Position numbers and translations under genes: made by a program. Of a DNA stretch of 64,000 nt, positions 1 to 9,647 are shown one piece after another. Position 1 is the first letter of the stretch. The number at the start of each line of letters is the position of its first letter. This DNA is from Sediminibacterium ginsengisoli (GTDB taxonomy: Bacteria > Bacteroidota > Bacteroidia > Chitinophagales > Chitinophagaceae), in contig CAMBEQ010000002.1 of assembly GCA_945865545.1 (NCBI GenBank), positions 41,433-105,432 of the forward strand. The letters run 5' to 3'. The notes below the pieces were generated by a model that had not been told where the DNA came from, did not search any database, and saw only the letters and a program-made list of their open reading frames with translations.

Positions 1-1
1 T

Positions 2-121
2 TATGAATTAACCAATCAAAAAGAAATTGCCATTAATTGGTATACCAAAATAAAAACAATGGTAGTCAATCCTGAAGCAAAAGAAGCAGTATCTAAGCGA
101 ATTCAACAATTAAAGAAATAA
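2..121 (+). CDS. C-terminal end of an unidentified protein (truncated by the window edge)
   Basis: Only the last 39 codons are present, ending in TAA just before the mini ribosomal protein gene. The fragment is hydrophilic and helical-looking; it contains NWYTKI and NPEAKEAVSKRIQQL and ends in LKK. The pattern recalls the last helical pair of a tetratricopeptide repeat protein, but the piece is too short for a family call. There is no terminator between it and the following gene, so the two may be co-transcribed. Confidence 0.5.
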   Translation, partial: YELTNQKEIAINWYTKIKTMVVNPEAKEAVSKRIQQLKK

Positions 122-146
122 CATTTTATAACAAAAATTATTCGAC

Positions 147-242
147 ATGCCTTGTGGTAAAAAAAGAAAGCGTCATAAAATTGCGACGCACAAAAGAAAA
201 AAACGTTTAAGAAAGAATCGTCATAAGAAAAAGAACAAATAG
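147..242 (+). CDS. 31-residue AURKAIP1/COX24-domain basic protein (small ribosomal-subunit protein candidate)
   Basis: The ORF encodes 31 residues, begins MPCGKKRKRHKIATHKRKK, and is Lys/Arg/His-rich over its whole length, ending in KKKNK. This matches the tiny AURKAIP1/COX24-domain proteins annotated across Bacteroidota, which are related to the mitoribosomal small-subunit protein mS38 and to the mycobacterial bS22-type protein. I infer that it binds rRNA in the small subunit. It has its own ATG 25 nt after the preceding stop and is followed at once by a strong terminator, so it closes its transcription unit. Confidence 0.8.
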   Translation: MPCGKKRKRHKIATHKRKKRLRKNRHKKKNK

Positions 243-254
243 TTCTATATCGAT

Positions 255-294
255 AGACAAGCGTATTTGAATTCAAATACGCTTGTCTTCTTTT
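255..294 (+). terminator. Intrinsic terminator after the COX24-like gene
   Basis: A perfect 32-bp palindrome at 256-287 (arm GACAAGCGTATTTGAA) is followed by TTCTTTT. It lies 13 nt after the stop codon of the COX24-like gene and ahead of rng. It therefore separates the two genes into different transcription units. Confidence 0.85.
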
Positions 295-429
295 CCAATT
301 GCACACCACTTATCTACTAAGCAACTTTACCTTACCTTTTCCTTCCTTTGTAAAGTGGTCGTGATTCAAAAAACATAAAGCAGCTGCTCGCTATTTTGCT
401 GGCAAACTGTTTTTAAAAAGTTGCTATAC

Positions 430-1977
430 GTGAACAAAGAATTAATAATTAATAGCTCAGAAAATGGGGTAGAAATTGCCTTATTAGAAGAGAAAAAGTT
501 GGTTGAAATACACAACGAAAAGATGGATGCCCGTTGGTCTGTGGGCGATTTATACCTAGGGAAAGTAAAAAAAATTATACCTGGTTTAAACGCAGCCTTT
601 ATAGATGTTGGATTTGAAAAAGATGCTTTTTTGCATTATACCGACTTAAGTCCCTATATAAAATCTGTGATCAAGTTTACGCAGTTGTCTATGAATGATG
701 ACAACCAATCATTTGATTTTTCAAAATTTCAGACGGCCGCTGAAATAATTAAAACAGGAAAAATAAGTGAAGTACTCAATGGTAAGCCTACACTATTGGT
801 ACAAATTTTAAAAGAGCCTATTGCCGCCAAAGGACCAAGATTGACTTGTGAATTATCCTTAGCGGGAAGATTTGTAGTATTGACCCCTTTCAATGAAATG
901 GTGGCGGTATCCAAAAAAATTCATTCAGGAGAAGAGCGTAAAAGATTGCAAAAAATATTGGACGCAGTGCGTCCTAAAAACTTTGGTATCATCGTTCGAA
1001 CTGCTGCAGAAGGAAAGAGTACTGCCGAATTACATGAGGACTTACTTACCCTAACACAAAACTGGAAAAACATTCAATCTAACATGAAAGGCGCTTTGCC
1101 TCCTGCTAGAATTATGAATGAGGAAAGTAAAACCAATAGTATTTTAAGGGATTTATTAAGTGAAGATTTTAATAAAATTGTAGTCAACGATAAAAAAATA
1201 TATGATTTAACGCTAAGTTATCTTCAAAGGATTGCACCGCATAAAACCAATATTTTAAGTTTATACAGTGGTGATCAGGAAATTTTTGACCAATATGGTA
1301 TTACGAAACAAGTAAAATCTAGTTTTGGCAAAACGGTTAATTTAAATAGCGGTGCTTACTTAATTATAGAACATACCGAAGCCTTGCACGTGATTGACGT
1401 GAACAGTGGATTTAAAAGTGTAGGCAATAACCAGGAGGAAAATGCCTTACAAACCAATTTGGAGGCTGCCGAAGAAATAGCCAGACAATTAAGATTAAGA
1501 GATATAGGAGGCATTATAGTAGTCGATTTCATTGACATGAAACTACCCGACAACCGAAGAAAAGTACAAGAAGCCTTGGAAGAGCATATGAAAACCGACC
1601 GTGCTAGGCATTCTATTTTGTCTATTTCTAAATTTGGGTTATTACAAGCCACGCGCCAAAGAATTAGACCCGAAGTCAATATTAATACCTCCGAAGACTG
1701 TCCTGCCTGTGCTGGTTCTGGCAAAATAACTTCTGCTTTATTATTAGAGGATGAAATGGAGAAAAAATTGGCTTACCTAGCCACGCACGGGCACAAATCC
1801 CTGGTTTTAGTGGTGCACCCTATCATTCATTCCCATTTAACCAAGGGGCTATTTACAAGCATTATAAAGCGTTGGAAAAACAAGTATAAGATTAAGCTTA
1901 AATCACAAGCTTCCAACGCAAGTCATTTGGTGAAATACCAATTCTTGGACGACCAACAAGAAGAAATTGTCATCTAA
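430..1977 (+). CDS. rng: Ribonuclease G (RNase E/G family endoribonuclease)
   Basis: RNase G makes single-strand endonucleolytic cuts in 5S/16S rRNA precursors and mRNA in the cytoplasm. Counting from the GTG at 430 (515 residues), an N-terminal S1 domain (YLGKVKKIIPGLNAAFIDVG) is followed by the catalytic core. The two metal-binding aspartates lie in IDVNSG (about D323) and VVDFID (about D366). A CPACAGSG zinc-link motif sits near 424-427. There is no long C-terminal degradosome scaffold, so it is G-type rather than E-type. The frame is also open from a TTG at 421. I prefer GTG because VNKELIIN is where family members usually begin. A bidirectional terminator follows. Confidence 0.93.
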   Translation: MNKELIINSSENGVEIALLEEKKLVEIHNEKMDARWSVGDLYLGKVKKIIPGLNAAFIDVGFEKDAFLHYTDLSPYIKSVIKFTQLSMNDDNQSFDFSKFQTAAEIIKTGKISEVLNGKPTLLVQILKEPIAAKGPRLTCELSLAGRFVVLTPFNEMVAVSKKIHSGEERKRLQKILDAVRPKNFGIIVRTAAEGKSTAELHEDLLTLTQNWKNIQSNMKGALPPARIMNEESKTNSILRDLLSEDFNKIVVNDKKIYDLTLSYLQRIAPHKTNILSLYSGDQEIFDQYGITKQVKSSFGKTVNLNSGAYLIIEHTEALHVIDVNSGFKSVGNNQEENALQTNLEAAEEIARQLRLRDIGGIIVVDFIDMKLPDNRRKVQEALEEHMKTDRARHSILSISKFGLLQATRQRIRPEVNINTSEDCPACAGSGKITSALLLEDEMEKKLAYLATHGHKSLVLVVHPIIHSHLTKGLFTSIIKRWKNKYKIKLKSQASNASHLVKYQFLDDQQEEIVI

Positions 1978-2066
1978 TATAGAACTACTTAGAGACAGGT
2001 TAGAGGAGACTACCTAGGTACCTATTCATCTAAAACTTCATTTTGCATCTAGTCAATAGATCAAAT

Positions 2067-2108
2067 AAAAAAACTCCCCCCGAATGAATCGGGGGGAGTT
2101 TTTTTATA
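2067..2108. terminator. Bidirectional intrinsic terminator between rng and the lipoprotein gene
   Basis: The arms ACTCCCCCCGA and TCGGGGGGAGT enclose a loop of about five nt, with an A-run on the left and a T-run on the right. The stem can therefore end transcription in both directions. It sits between the convergent genes rng (+) and the SusCD-associated lipoprotein (-). Confidence 0.9.
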
Positions 2109-2132
2109 GCTTTTAATTACGCGAACGTAAAA

Positions 2133-3044
2133 TTATTGCTTTTGTAAAATCAATCTCATCTTACCATAATCGCCGCCAATTTCAACAGATACACTTAATG
2201 ATAGTTGTAATCTACCTGTACAAGCAAAAGCATAACCAGAACCGGCATAACAAGTAGCTTTTCCAAGACCAAAATAAGAAGCGTCTTCAAAAATGGTTTT
2301 ATCCACACTTACAACACCTGTAGCTGGGTCAATTTTGATAATTAAACGATTCACAAGAGGGACTATTGAAATAGAATTACCAGGCCAAGCTCCACTAATA
2401 TCTAAAGTGTTCGCAGTTGGGCCATCTTTAATTATGACAATATCGCCTGGTACATTATCTTGCCAGTCATCAGTAATGACTTTATAAGTTCCTGCCATAG
2501 AAGAGGTATAAGGGCAAATAATAAGTCCATTAAATACAAAGCTAGCCTTGTATTCAGGACCACCATTTAAACCAGAACCATCGTTGGTTCCTGTATTATT
2601 TACATCATATCTAGCACCTGATTTAGTAAATATTCTGTTAAAAAATGTAAAACTTGAACCAGGTTTGAAACTAGAACTCGCAACACCTAATGCAGTGGCT
2701 AATTCTGCTCCGTTTACAGTTAAATTAACTGTTTCGCCAGCATAAGCAACTGTTTTTACTTTTTTCCATTTGGTGGTATCGTAATCGGAGCTTGCAGAAG
2801 CCCAAATTTCAATACGGTCAATTTTTTCCCCGCCAGCAAACTGATGAACAGTTACACCAACAGCAGAAGTCGCTATAGAGTTTAAATTGAAATTCTCATT
2901 GATTGTTTTATCTAAAATCAAGTAAGAACCCACTTTAAAATTGTCGATGGACGACAATGGATTTATTGGGCCATCTGTTTTTTTACAAGAACTCACTGCA
3001 AACAGGAGACTGCAAAAAACTAAAGAATAAATTATTTTTTTCAT
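2133..3044 (-). CDS. SusCD-associated outer-membrane lipoprotein, unknown specificity
   Basis: The protein has 303 residues with a lipoprotein signal peptide (MKKIIYSLVFCSLLFAVSSC, lipidated Cys20). The mature part is beta-rich with repeated Gly/Ser/Asn segments and has no enzymatic motif that I recognise. It lies 19 nt downstream of the SusD-like gene in the same orientation and is the last gene of the locus before a strong terminator. From position and topology it is probably a surface ligand-binding accessory, comparable in role to SusE/SusF, but the ligand cannot be inferred. No homologous domain can be assigned by eye. Confidence 0.7.
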   Translation of the reverse strand: MKKIIYSLVFCSLLFAVSSCKKTDGPINPLSSIDNFKVGSYLILDKTINENFNLNSIATSAVGVTVHQFAGGEKIDRIEIWASASSDYDTTKWKKVKTVAYAGETVNLTVNGAELATALGVASSSFKPGSSFTFFNRIFTKSGARYDVNNTGTNDGSGLNGGPEYKASFVFNGLIICPYTSSMAGTYKVITDDWQDNVPGDIVIIKDGPTANTLDISGAWPGNSISIVPLVNRLIIKIDPATGVVSVDKTIFEDASYFGLGKATCYAGSGYAFACTGRLQLSLSVSVEIGGDYGKMRLILQKQ

Positions 3045-3063
3045 ACAATTCTTGATTTAAAAT

Positions 3064-4794
3064 TTATTTAATGAAATTGTCTGGATTATTATCCCAGAAA
3101 ACTTTATTGGCAGCTGCACCTGATTTTTGTGCAGGGGCATTTGAGTTTCTATTAACAAATACAGAAGGATAGTAGAAAGATCTAGTAAATAAACCAGGAG
3201 CTTGAACACCTACTACCAACTGAACATTTTTAGGACTTCCCGTTCTTCTTAGGTTATTGTATGGTTCAACCCCATTTCCCCAAGCTGCAATCATATATTC
3301 AGACATAATTAAATCAATCTTGGCAGAACTTGTACTTGCTGCTGTATATAAATTGCTTACTAAAGTTTTATAATTGGTAATTTGTGCTTCATTCGCTAAA
3401 GTAGTTGCTGGGATAGATGTATTTACATACCCAATTTCAGAAATAAATCCTGTCACTTTAGTGATAGATCCTGCAACACCTTCAAGGAAATAATCTGCCG
3501 AGGTCTTTGGAGCAGTTACACCCAATGCTTCTATTGCTTCCGCTTTTAAGAAAGAAGTATAAAAAGACATCCAAATTGGATTAATCCCATTTCCACCAGC
3601 ACCCATTCCAAATGTTACTTTTTTAGCTTGGTTGTAATCGAATTCACCAGCAGCAGGATAGATACCTACTTGTGATACATAAGCACCATCTGGGGGTCCA
3701 CCACTATTATCACCATGGTCTCTTCCTATATAACCCGATCCAACAGCGCAAAATGGTGTTTGATCTGGTACAGAAGGGTACCAAGCTGGAAACGTAGAGG
3801 TTCCCCACTGTGAATTTAAATAGCAAGGCTCAGTTTCTGAATTAGCCCAAGATGCCAAATTCAAATTTTGACGATAGAAATAATAACGCAATCTTGGATC
3901 ACCAGTTGTTATTACAGCTGTTGCTGTTTTACCAACTTGAACATCACCTCCCCATTTTTCAGCGGCTAATTTCCAAATAAAATAATTTGATAAATAACCA
4001 CCGCCACCATTGTCGTTGTAGCCACCATACCATGGATGTCTACTATCTGGTTGAAGTATTTTAGAATATTTAAATCTAAAACTTTGAGCATCTGTATTGA
4101 TTAAATCATTTTCAGTAATTAAAGCTTGCACTTTATCTTTCACTGAAACCACCAAACGCTCTTGCATGTAAAACTTTAATTTTAAAGTTTTAGCAAAGGT
4201 TATCCAATTGGCTTTAGAACCTCCATAATACAAATCAACTTTTGGTGCTGCTGCTGAAGCTGGATTTTTTAAATCTGCTATAGCAGAATCTAATAAACTA
4301 ATTACAGCTGCATACACTGCTGCACCTTTATCTACTGCAGGGGTTTCGTTTCCAGATCCTTTCACTGCTTGAGAATAAGGTACATCGCCAAATTGATCAA
4401 CCAAGGTTCCTAAAGTATAGGCTTTTAAAATTCGAGCAATACCAGAATGAGCATATTTCTTTTGAGTAATGGCCAAAGGAATCATCGCATCCACATTCGC
4501 AAAAATGCTAGTATAGGCGGTGGTCCAAATTCCATCAAAACCGGCTGGTGTTGTTCCATTATTATATTTTGGTCCACCCCAATAAGATAGACGTGACATC
4601 CCAGCACCATTCGATGAAGCTTGATTTTGAAAACTATTAAAACTAATTTGAATAGAATTTAAATACAAGTCAACATCCGCTGTTGACATGCTAGGATAGT
4701 TAGGGTTTTCTAGAAGGCTATCTAGCTGTTTGGTACAAGCCGTAAAACTTGCAGCAACTAGCAATAGCCCAAAAACAATTTTTTTATATTTCAT
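3064..4794 (-). CDS. SusD/RagB-family nutrient-binding outer-membrane lipoprotein
   Basis: The protein has 576 residues with a lipobox (VAASFTAC, Cys20). SusD-like proteins form the surface lid over a SusC TonB-dependent channel and capture glycans or peptides. The early segment with DVDLYLNSIQISFNSFQ, the helical TPR-like body and the C-terminal NNLRRTGSP and VFWDNNPDNF elements fit the SusD_2 type. It is 19 nt downstream of the SusC gene and 19 nt upstream of the accessory lipoprotein, so the three are one operon. There is no neighbouring glycosidase, peptidase or sigma/anti-sigma gene to indicate the substrate. Confidence 0.93.
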   Translation of the reverse strand: MKYKKIVFGLLLVAASFTACTKQLDSLLENPNYPSMSTADVDLYLNSIQISFNSFQNQASSNGAGMSRLSYWGGPKYNNGTTPAGFDGIWTTAYTSIFANVDAMIPLAITQKKYAHSGIARILKAYTLGTLVDQFGDVPYSQAVKGSGNETPAVDKGAAVYAAVISLLDSAIADLKNPASAAAPKVDLYYGGSKANWITFAKTLKLKFYMQERLVVSVKDKVQALITENDLINTDAQSFRFKYSKILQPDSRHPWYGGYNDNGGGGYLSNYFIWKLAAEKWGGDVQVGKTATAVITTGDPRLRYYFYRQNLNLASWANSETEPCYLNSQWGTSTFPAWYPSVPDQTPFCAVGSGYIGRDHGDNSGGPPDGAYVSQVGIYPAAGEFDYNQAKKVTFGMGAGGNGINPIWMSFYTSFLKAEAIEALGVTAPKTSADYFLEGVAGSITKVTGFISEIGYVNTSIPATTLANEAQITNYKTLVSNLYTAASTSSAKIDLIMSEYMIAAWGNGVEPYNNLRRTGSPKNVQLVVGVQAPGLFTRSFYYPSVFVNRNSNAPAQKSGAAANKVFWDNNPDNFIK

Positions 4795-4813
4795 AATATA
4801 TCTTTTAAAATTT

Positions 4814-7800
4814 TTAGAATGTTACTTTTATGCTTAGACCATAACGACGACTAGATGGACCTGTAATGGCTTCATATCCACGACCATTTCCAACCCCTGT
4901 AGCAGAAGCTTCAGGATCAAAATGGATATATTTAGGGAAGTTAGGCGCAAGGTACCATAAATTGGTTCCTGATAAGCTCATGGATAAGGAACCAAAAGGA
5001 GTTGTCGTCAAATATTTTGCTGGCAAATTATAAGACAATGCAGCTTCTCTAAGTTTTACAAAAGTAGCATCGTAAATAGCACTTTCATTGGGCGCACCAT
5101 TGGTAATACTATTGCCATAAAATGCTTGAGAGGCAGAAATTTGAATATTATTAGGTTGACCATTTTCTAATACTCCAGGAAGTATCAATGGTAAATAACG
5201 ATCAAATTGAGTATCTTTTGTTACACCACGACCAATCAAGGCAGCAGCTGTACCAGAATACATTTCTCCACCCACTGAATAATCCCATTGCATTTTAAAG
5301 CTAAAGGCTTTATAAGATATCGTATTAATGTTAGATAAACGATATAAAGCATTTGGATCTGCGATTACTTTAATATCGTTACTAGCGATATAGTTTCCAT
5401 CAGGGCCCACCAATCGAGTTCCATTGGCATCTTTCTCAAAATAGTTTGCTACAATTACACCATAAGGTTGGCCATTTTGAGCAAAAGTACCTTGGTTAGA
5501 ATAACCTGCAATAACAATACGAGTAATATCAGCAGGGATACCTGTAACCATACTTCTATTAAGTGTATACAATACATCTGTATGCCATCTCCAATTTTTA
5601 TTTTTGATCACATCATAACCCAAGGCCATCTCAATACCTTTGTTTTCAACATTACCCGCATTTATTTGAGTAGAAGTAAAACCGGTTGATGGATCTAAGT
5701 CACGTCTTAAAATTTGATCATTCGCTATTTTTTGATAGAAAGTTAAATCTAAGCTAACGCGACTATTAAAGAACTTACCCTCCAGGCCAATTTCTTTCTC
5801 ATTCAATAACTCTGGTTTTAAATTGGGATTAGGTAAGAAACTAGCTAATGAATTATAATTTACATTGGTTCCACCTGCAGTAGTAAATATCTTAGTTCCA
5901 ATGACCAACGCATTACGAGTTGAATAAGGATCAGGAAAATTCGCACTAGTTGAATAACCAACTCTTAATTTTAAGTAGTTGATGTATTTATTATTTTTCA
6001 ACGCCTCAATAGCTGAAGTAGGAATATAAGACAAACTAGCAGAAGGATAAAAGATGCTTCTGTTAGCAGATTCTACTGATGAAGCCCAGCTATTACGTCC
6101 GCCAATGGTTAAATAAGTATAGTCTCTGTATCCCACAGTACCTTGAGCAAAAACACCCAAACTTAAGTTGGAAGTTTTGTAGCTTAATTCATTACCCCCT
6201 TCACCAGTTGTAAGGTGAGAAACGAAATTATTGTGCGTCATTAAACCATACACTAATTGTTCAGTACTTCTTAATCCATCTTGAGAGAAATCCTTGCTTC
6301 TAGAGTTAACACCCGCATCCACATTTACTGTGAAATTTTCGTTTAATCTTTTGTCATAATTTAAAATCGCACTATGGTCCCAAATCATATTAAAAGCGGT
6401 ACTTGTTCGCAATACCCCTAATGGTTGGTAGACCCCTCCTTTATTAGAAGAGTAGAAGTTAAACTCAGAGTATCCGTCAAAACCAGTTCTATAGGTTAAA
6501 TTCAAACCTTTAAGAATTTCATATTTTGCAGACACTTGACCATAAGTTCTGTTGGTTTTATCACCAGTAAAAGTATTGTACAAATTCCAACGAGGATTTT
6601 GAATATCATTACCATTTCTATAATAAATAGAAGAGTGAGTAGAAGGTAATTCATAGGGTAACCCCATTAAATCCATAGAAGTTGGGGTAAACATTGTATT
6701 ACCAAATACAGAAGCATTTTGAGGATTATTACCATAACCATCTGAAGTAGGAGGAGAAACTTGATCTGTAATAGCAAAATTCACAGTACCACTTACTGTA
6801 ATTTTATTAGTCAATCTTGCATTACCACCCATTCCAAATACATTCTTAGTAAGTCCGTTACCTATAACATAACCTTTATCATCTGTGTAACTATAACTTA
6901 TATTATAATTGGCATTATCTGAAGAACCTGCTAAGTTAACAGAGGTATTGCTCATTGCTCCTTTTCTAAAGAATCTAGGTACACTATTATAATATTTTAC
7001 ATTGTAAGGAGCCCCTTTGTATTCAGGATACTCAATATTCCAAGGTGATCTATCATAAGGATGCTTTACCACTTGATTTTGCATTAAACCTCCCCAGTTA
7101 CTAAAAAATGCAATACCTACAGAGTTATCAAAACCACCACCATACAATTGATTGTATTCTGGTAAGACTGCTTCAGTAGTAAACATAGACTGAGAAACAG
7201 TCACTTCTGTTTTTTTCTTTATTTTTTGAGTAGAACCATTTTTAGTAGTAATTAAGATTACACCATTACGACCTGCCTCACCATATAATGTAGTTGCACT
7301 CAAACCTTTTAATACGTTTAAGTTTTCAATCGTATTAGGATCTAAATCTAAGAAACGACTTGGTGTTTGGTTACCAAAACTAAAATTAGAAGTGGCATTG
7401 GTACTTGCATCAAAAGGAACTCCATCCACAATAAATAATGGTTGAGAACCTCCTGTAATAGTACTGATACCTCTAATATTAATATTTGTACCAGATCCAC
7501 TAAGACCACTTGTACTTAATATATTTAACCCTGGCGCTTTACCGCTTAATATTCTAGCTACATCCGTTTCTGGACTTAATTCTAATTGTTCTTTAGATAC
7601 AGATGATACCGCGTATCCTAAGGCCTTTTTTTCACGCTTGATACCAAATGATGTAACAACCACCTCCCCCAAATCCTGGTTAAGATTTTTTAATGAAAAG
7701 TTGGTTACAGATTTTGCAGGTGCTTCAATTTTTTGGAACCCTACACTCGAAACTTGCAAAATTGCACCGCTTTTAACACTGATCGTAAACACTCCATTTG

Positions 7801-7969
7801 CGTCAGTAAGTGTTTTGTTTTTTGTCGAACCTTTCTCTGAAACGAGAGCGCCTTCAACTGCAGCCCCCTTGTCGTCTGACACCTTTCCAGTTACATTTGC
7901 GTTTTGTGCAATTGCAGCTTTAAAAGAGAAAAATGCAAGAAACAAACACCATAGTAGTTTTTTTCTCAT
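4814..7969 (-). CDS. SusC/RagA-family TonB-linked outer-membrane transporter
   Basis: The protein has 1051 residues. A signal peptide ends near AIAQ (about residue 21). A carboxypeptidase-regulatory-like beta-sandwich follows (NVTGKVSDDKG...VGFQKIE, about 25-95), then the plug (GEVVVTSFGIKREKKALGYAV and the ANNGVILITTKNG-type segment), then a large 22-strand barrel ending in a C-terminal aromatic residue (KVTF). The role is TonB-driven import of an oligomeric nutrient together with the SusD partner downstream. There is no STN domain at the N-terminus, so it is not an anti-sigma-coupled transducer. It is the first gene of the minus-strand operon, whose promoter must lie in 7970-8100. Confidence 0.95.
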   Translation of the reverse strand: MRKKLLWCLFLAFFSFKAAIAQNANVTGKVSDDKGAAVEGALVSEKGSTKNKTLTDANGVFTISVKSGAILQVSSVGFQKIEAPAKSVTNFSLKNLNQDLGEVVVTSFGIKREKKALGYAVSSVSKEQLELSPETDVARILSGKAPGLNILSTSGLSGSGTNINIRGISTITGGSQPLFIVDGVPFDASTNATSNFSFGNQTPSRFLDLDPNTIENLNVLKGLSATTLYGEAGRNGVILITTKNGSTQKIKKKTEVTVSQSMFTTEAVLPEYNQLYGGGFDNSVGIAFFSNWGGLMQNQVVKHPYDRSPWNIEYPEYKGAPYNVKYYNSVPRFFRKGAMSNTSVNLAGSSDNANYNISYSYTDDKGYVIGNGLTKNVFGMGGNARLTNKITVSGTVNFAITDQVSPPTSDGYGNNPQNASVFGNTMFTPTSMDLMGLPYELPSTHSSIYYRNGNDIQNPRWNLYNTFTGDKTNRTYGQVSAKYEILKGLNLTYRTGFDGYSEFNFYSSNKGGVYQPLGVLRTSTAFNMIWDHSAILNYDKRLNENFTVNVDAGVNSRSKDFSQDGLRSTEQLVYGLMTHNNFVSHLTTGEGGNELSYKTSNLSLGVFAQGTVGYRDYTYLTIGGRNSWASSVESANRSIFYPSASLSYIPTSAIEALKNNKYINYLKLRVGYSTSANFPDPYSTRNALVIGTKIFTTAGGTNVNYNSLASFLPNPNLKPELLNEKEIGLEGKFFNSRVSLDLTFYQKIANDQILRRDLDPSTGFTSTQINAGNVENKGIEMALGYDVIKNKNWRWHTDVLYTLNRSMVTGIPADITRIVIAGYSNQGTFAQNGQPYGVIVANYFEKDANGTRLVGPDGNYIASNDIKVIADPNALYRLSNINTISYKAFSFKMQWDYSVGGEMYSGTAAALIGRGVTKDTQFDRYLPLILPGVLENGQPNNIQISASQAFYGNSITNGAPNESAIYDATFVKLREAALSYNLPAKYLTTTPFGSLSMSLSGTNLWYLAPNFPKYIHFDPEASATGVGNGRGYEAITGPSSRRYGLSIKVTF

Positions 7970-8276
7970 GTTGTTGTTTTAAGTTTAATGAAATAAAACC
8001 CGAATACCGTTAAGTATCTCGGTAAATAAATATACTAATAAAATGTTAAAATTTTATAAAATAATTTAATATGTAATTATTTCTAAATAAATATATTGTG
8101 ATTTAAAAAAATAATTTATAAAAAATTTAGATACTATTATATAATTAATTAATGTATAAATAGCTGTTTTTAAATGTATTACAGTTAAAATAAATTATAA
8201 ATGTATAATTTATTTCAAATAAATAAATTGCGATTAATACTTAAATTTAAATTTCGATTCTCTTTATATTTACATC
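7970..8276. promoter_or_regulatory. Very AT-rich divergent intergenic region between the SusC gene and radA
   Basis: About 300 nt carries no gene. On the SusC side there is a -7-like TATATTTA (minus strand, 8027-8034). Immediately downstream of it lies an inverted repeat, TACCG-N10-CGGTA (8005-8024), which could be an operator at the start site. On the radA side there is a 12-bp inverted repeat, AAATAAATTATA with a 4-nt loop (8188-8215), and a -7-like TATATTTA just before the radA ATG. The composition is so AT-rich that short repeats are weak evidence. Confidence 0.4.
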
Positions 8277-9647
8277 ATGAGTAAGTCCAAATCGGCTTTT
8301 TTTTGCAATAATTGTGGTTATGAATCGACCAAATGGGCAGGCAAATGCCCTTCTTGTAATGAATGGAATACATTTACCGAAGAGCTTATCGATAGCGGAA
8401 AAGAAAAAGAAGACAGTTGGGAAGGCTACCACAACAACCAAAAAGGGACCCAAGTCATTTCAATCAACGAAGTAAATAGTTTAACGGAAAAAAGAATTGA
8501 TAGTTCTGACCCTGAATTAAATCGTGTTTTAGGCGGTGGCATTGTACTCGGTTCTATAGTTTTAGTTGCAGGTGAACCTGGCATTGGAAAAAGCACTTTG
8601 TTCTTGCAACAAGGTTTGATGATGAAGGATCAAATTGTTTTGTACATCAGCGGAGAAGAAAGTATTCAGCAAATAAAAATGCGTGCCGATAGATTAAATT
8701 TAAAAAATGAAAATTTTTTCTTACTTACTGAAACGCATACTGGGCCTATATTTAAAGCCATTAAAAAATTAAAACCAACCGTAGTCATTGTTGATTCTAT
8801 ACAAACCTTAGAATCTAATTTAATTGAAGCTGCTGCTGGAAGTGTTTCTCAAATAAAACAAACTGCTGCCGAATTTCAACGCTTTGCTAAAGAGACTGGA
8901 ACACCCGTTTTTTTAATTGGACACATTACCAAAGAAGGAACTATTGCAGGTCCAAAAATTTTAGAACACATGGTAGATACTGTGTTGCAATTTGAAGGAG
9001 ATAGGCATTATGCTTATCGCATGCTAAGAACTTTAAAAAATCGTTTTGGTGGCACTAGTGAATTAGGTATTTATGAAATGACCGGTGAAGGCATGAAAGT
9101 AGTCACCAACCCTTCCGCTTTTTTAATTGCTCAAAGAAATGAATCCCTAAGTGGTAGCACCATTGCTGCTTCTATGGAAGGAATGCGCCCCTTATTAATT
9201 GAGGTTCAAGCACTTGTAACGCAAAGTGTATATGGTACTCCTCAAAGAACAGTCACTGGTTTTGACCTAAGACGCTTACAATTACTATTGGCCGTATTAG
9301 AAAAACGAGGTGGTTTTGCCTTTGGTATGAAAGATGTTTTTGTAAACATTGCAGGGGGCTTAAAAATCGAAGACCCTTCCTTAGACTTAGCAATTATATT
9401 ATCCTTGCTATCTTCTTATGAAGACATTCCACTTCCACAAGGCATTTGTTTTGCAGGTGAAGTGGGATTGAATGGAGAAATAAGAGCAGTAAATAGAATT
9501 CAACAAAGAATTGCAGAAGCAGAAAAATTAGGATTTGAAAAAATTTATATCGCTGGATTTAATAGCAAGGGACTGGATACCAAAAAACATACAATTGAAA
9601 TTGTAGCTATTGAAAGAGTAGATGAAGCGTATCAATTATTTTTTTAA
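8277..9647 (+). CDS. radA: DNA repair protein RadA (branch-migration ATPase)
   Basis: RadA is a RecA-like, DnaB-type helicase that extends recombination intermediates in the cytoplasm. The 456-residue protein shows the expected order. An N-terminal C4 zinc finger (C10, C13, C24, C27) is followed by Walker A GEPGIGKST (about 99-107), the RadA-specific KNRFG motif (about 254-258) and a C-terminal Lon-protease-like domain (GGLKIEDPSLDLA...). All key residues are present. The stop overlaps the comF start by one base (TAATG), which implies translational coupling. Confidence 0.97.
   Translation: MSKSKSAFFCNNCGYESTKWAGKCPSCNEWNTFTEELIDSGKEKEDSWEGYHNNQKGTQVISINEVNSLTEKRIDSSDPELNRVLGGGIVLGSIVLVAGEPGIGKSTLFLQQGLMMKDQIVLYISGEESIQQIKMRADRLNLKNENFFLLTETHTGPIFKAIKKLKPTVVIVDSIQTLESNLIEAAAGSVSQIKQTAAEFQRFAKETGTPVFLIGHITKEGTIAGPKILEHMVDTVLQFEGDRHYAYRMLRTLKNRFGGTSELGIYEMTGEGMKVVTNPSAFLIAQRNESLSGSTIAASMEGMRPLLIEVQALVTQSVYGTPQRTVTGFDLRRLQLLLAVLEKRGGFAFGMKDVFVNIAGGLKIEDPSLDLAIILSLLSSYEDIPLPQGICFAGEVGLNGEIRAVNRIQQRIAEAEKLGFEKIYIAGFNSKGLDTKKHTIEIVAIERVDEAYQLFF

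Noticed and set aside
103..309. Minus-strand 68-residue ORF over the start of the window
   Set aside because: It is the shadow of the lysine-rich ribosomal mini-protein gene and its terminator; the Phe/Tyr-rich translation has no family resemblance.
8188..8215. 12-bp AT-only inverted repeat upstream of radA
   Set aside because: The surrounding sequence is almost entirely A and T, so the repeat is weak evidence; it is mentioned only as part of the intergenic description.
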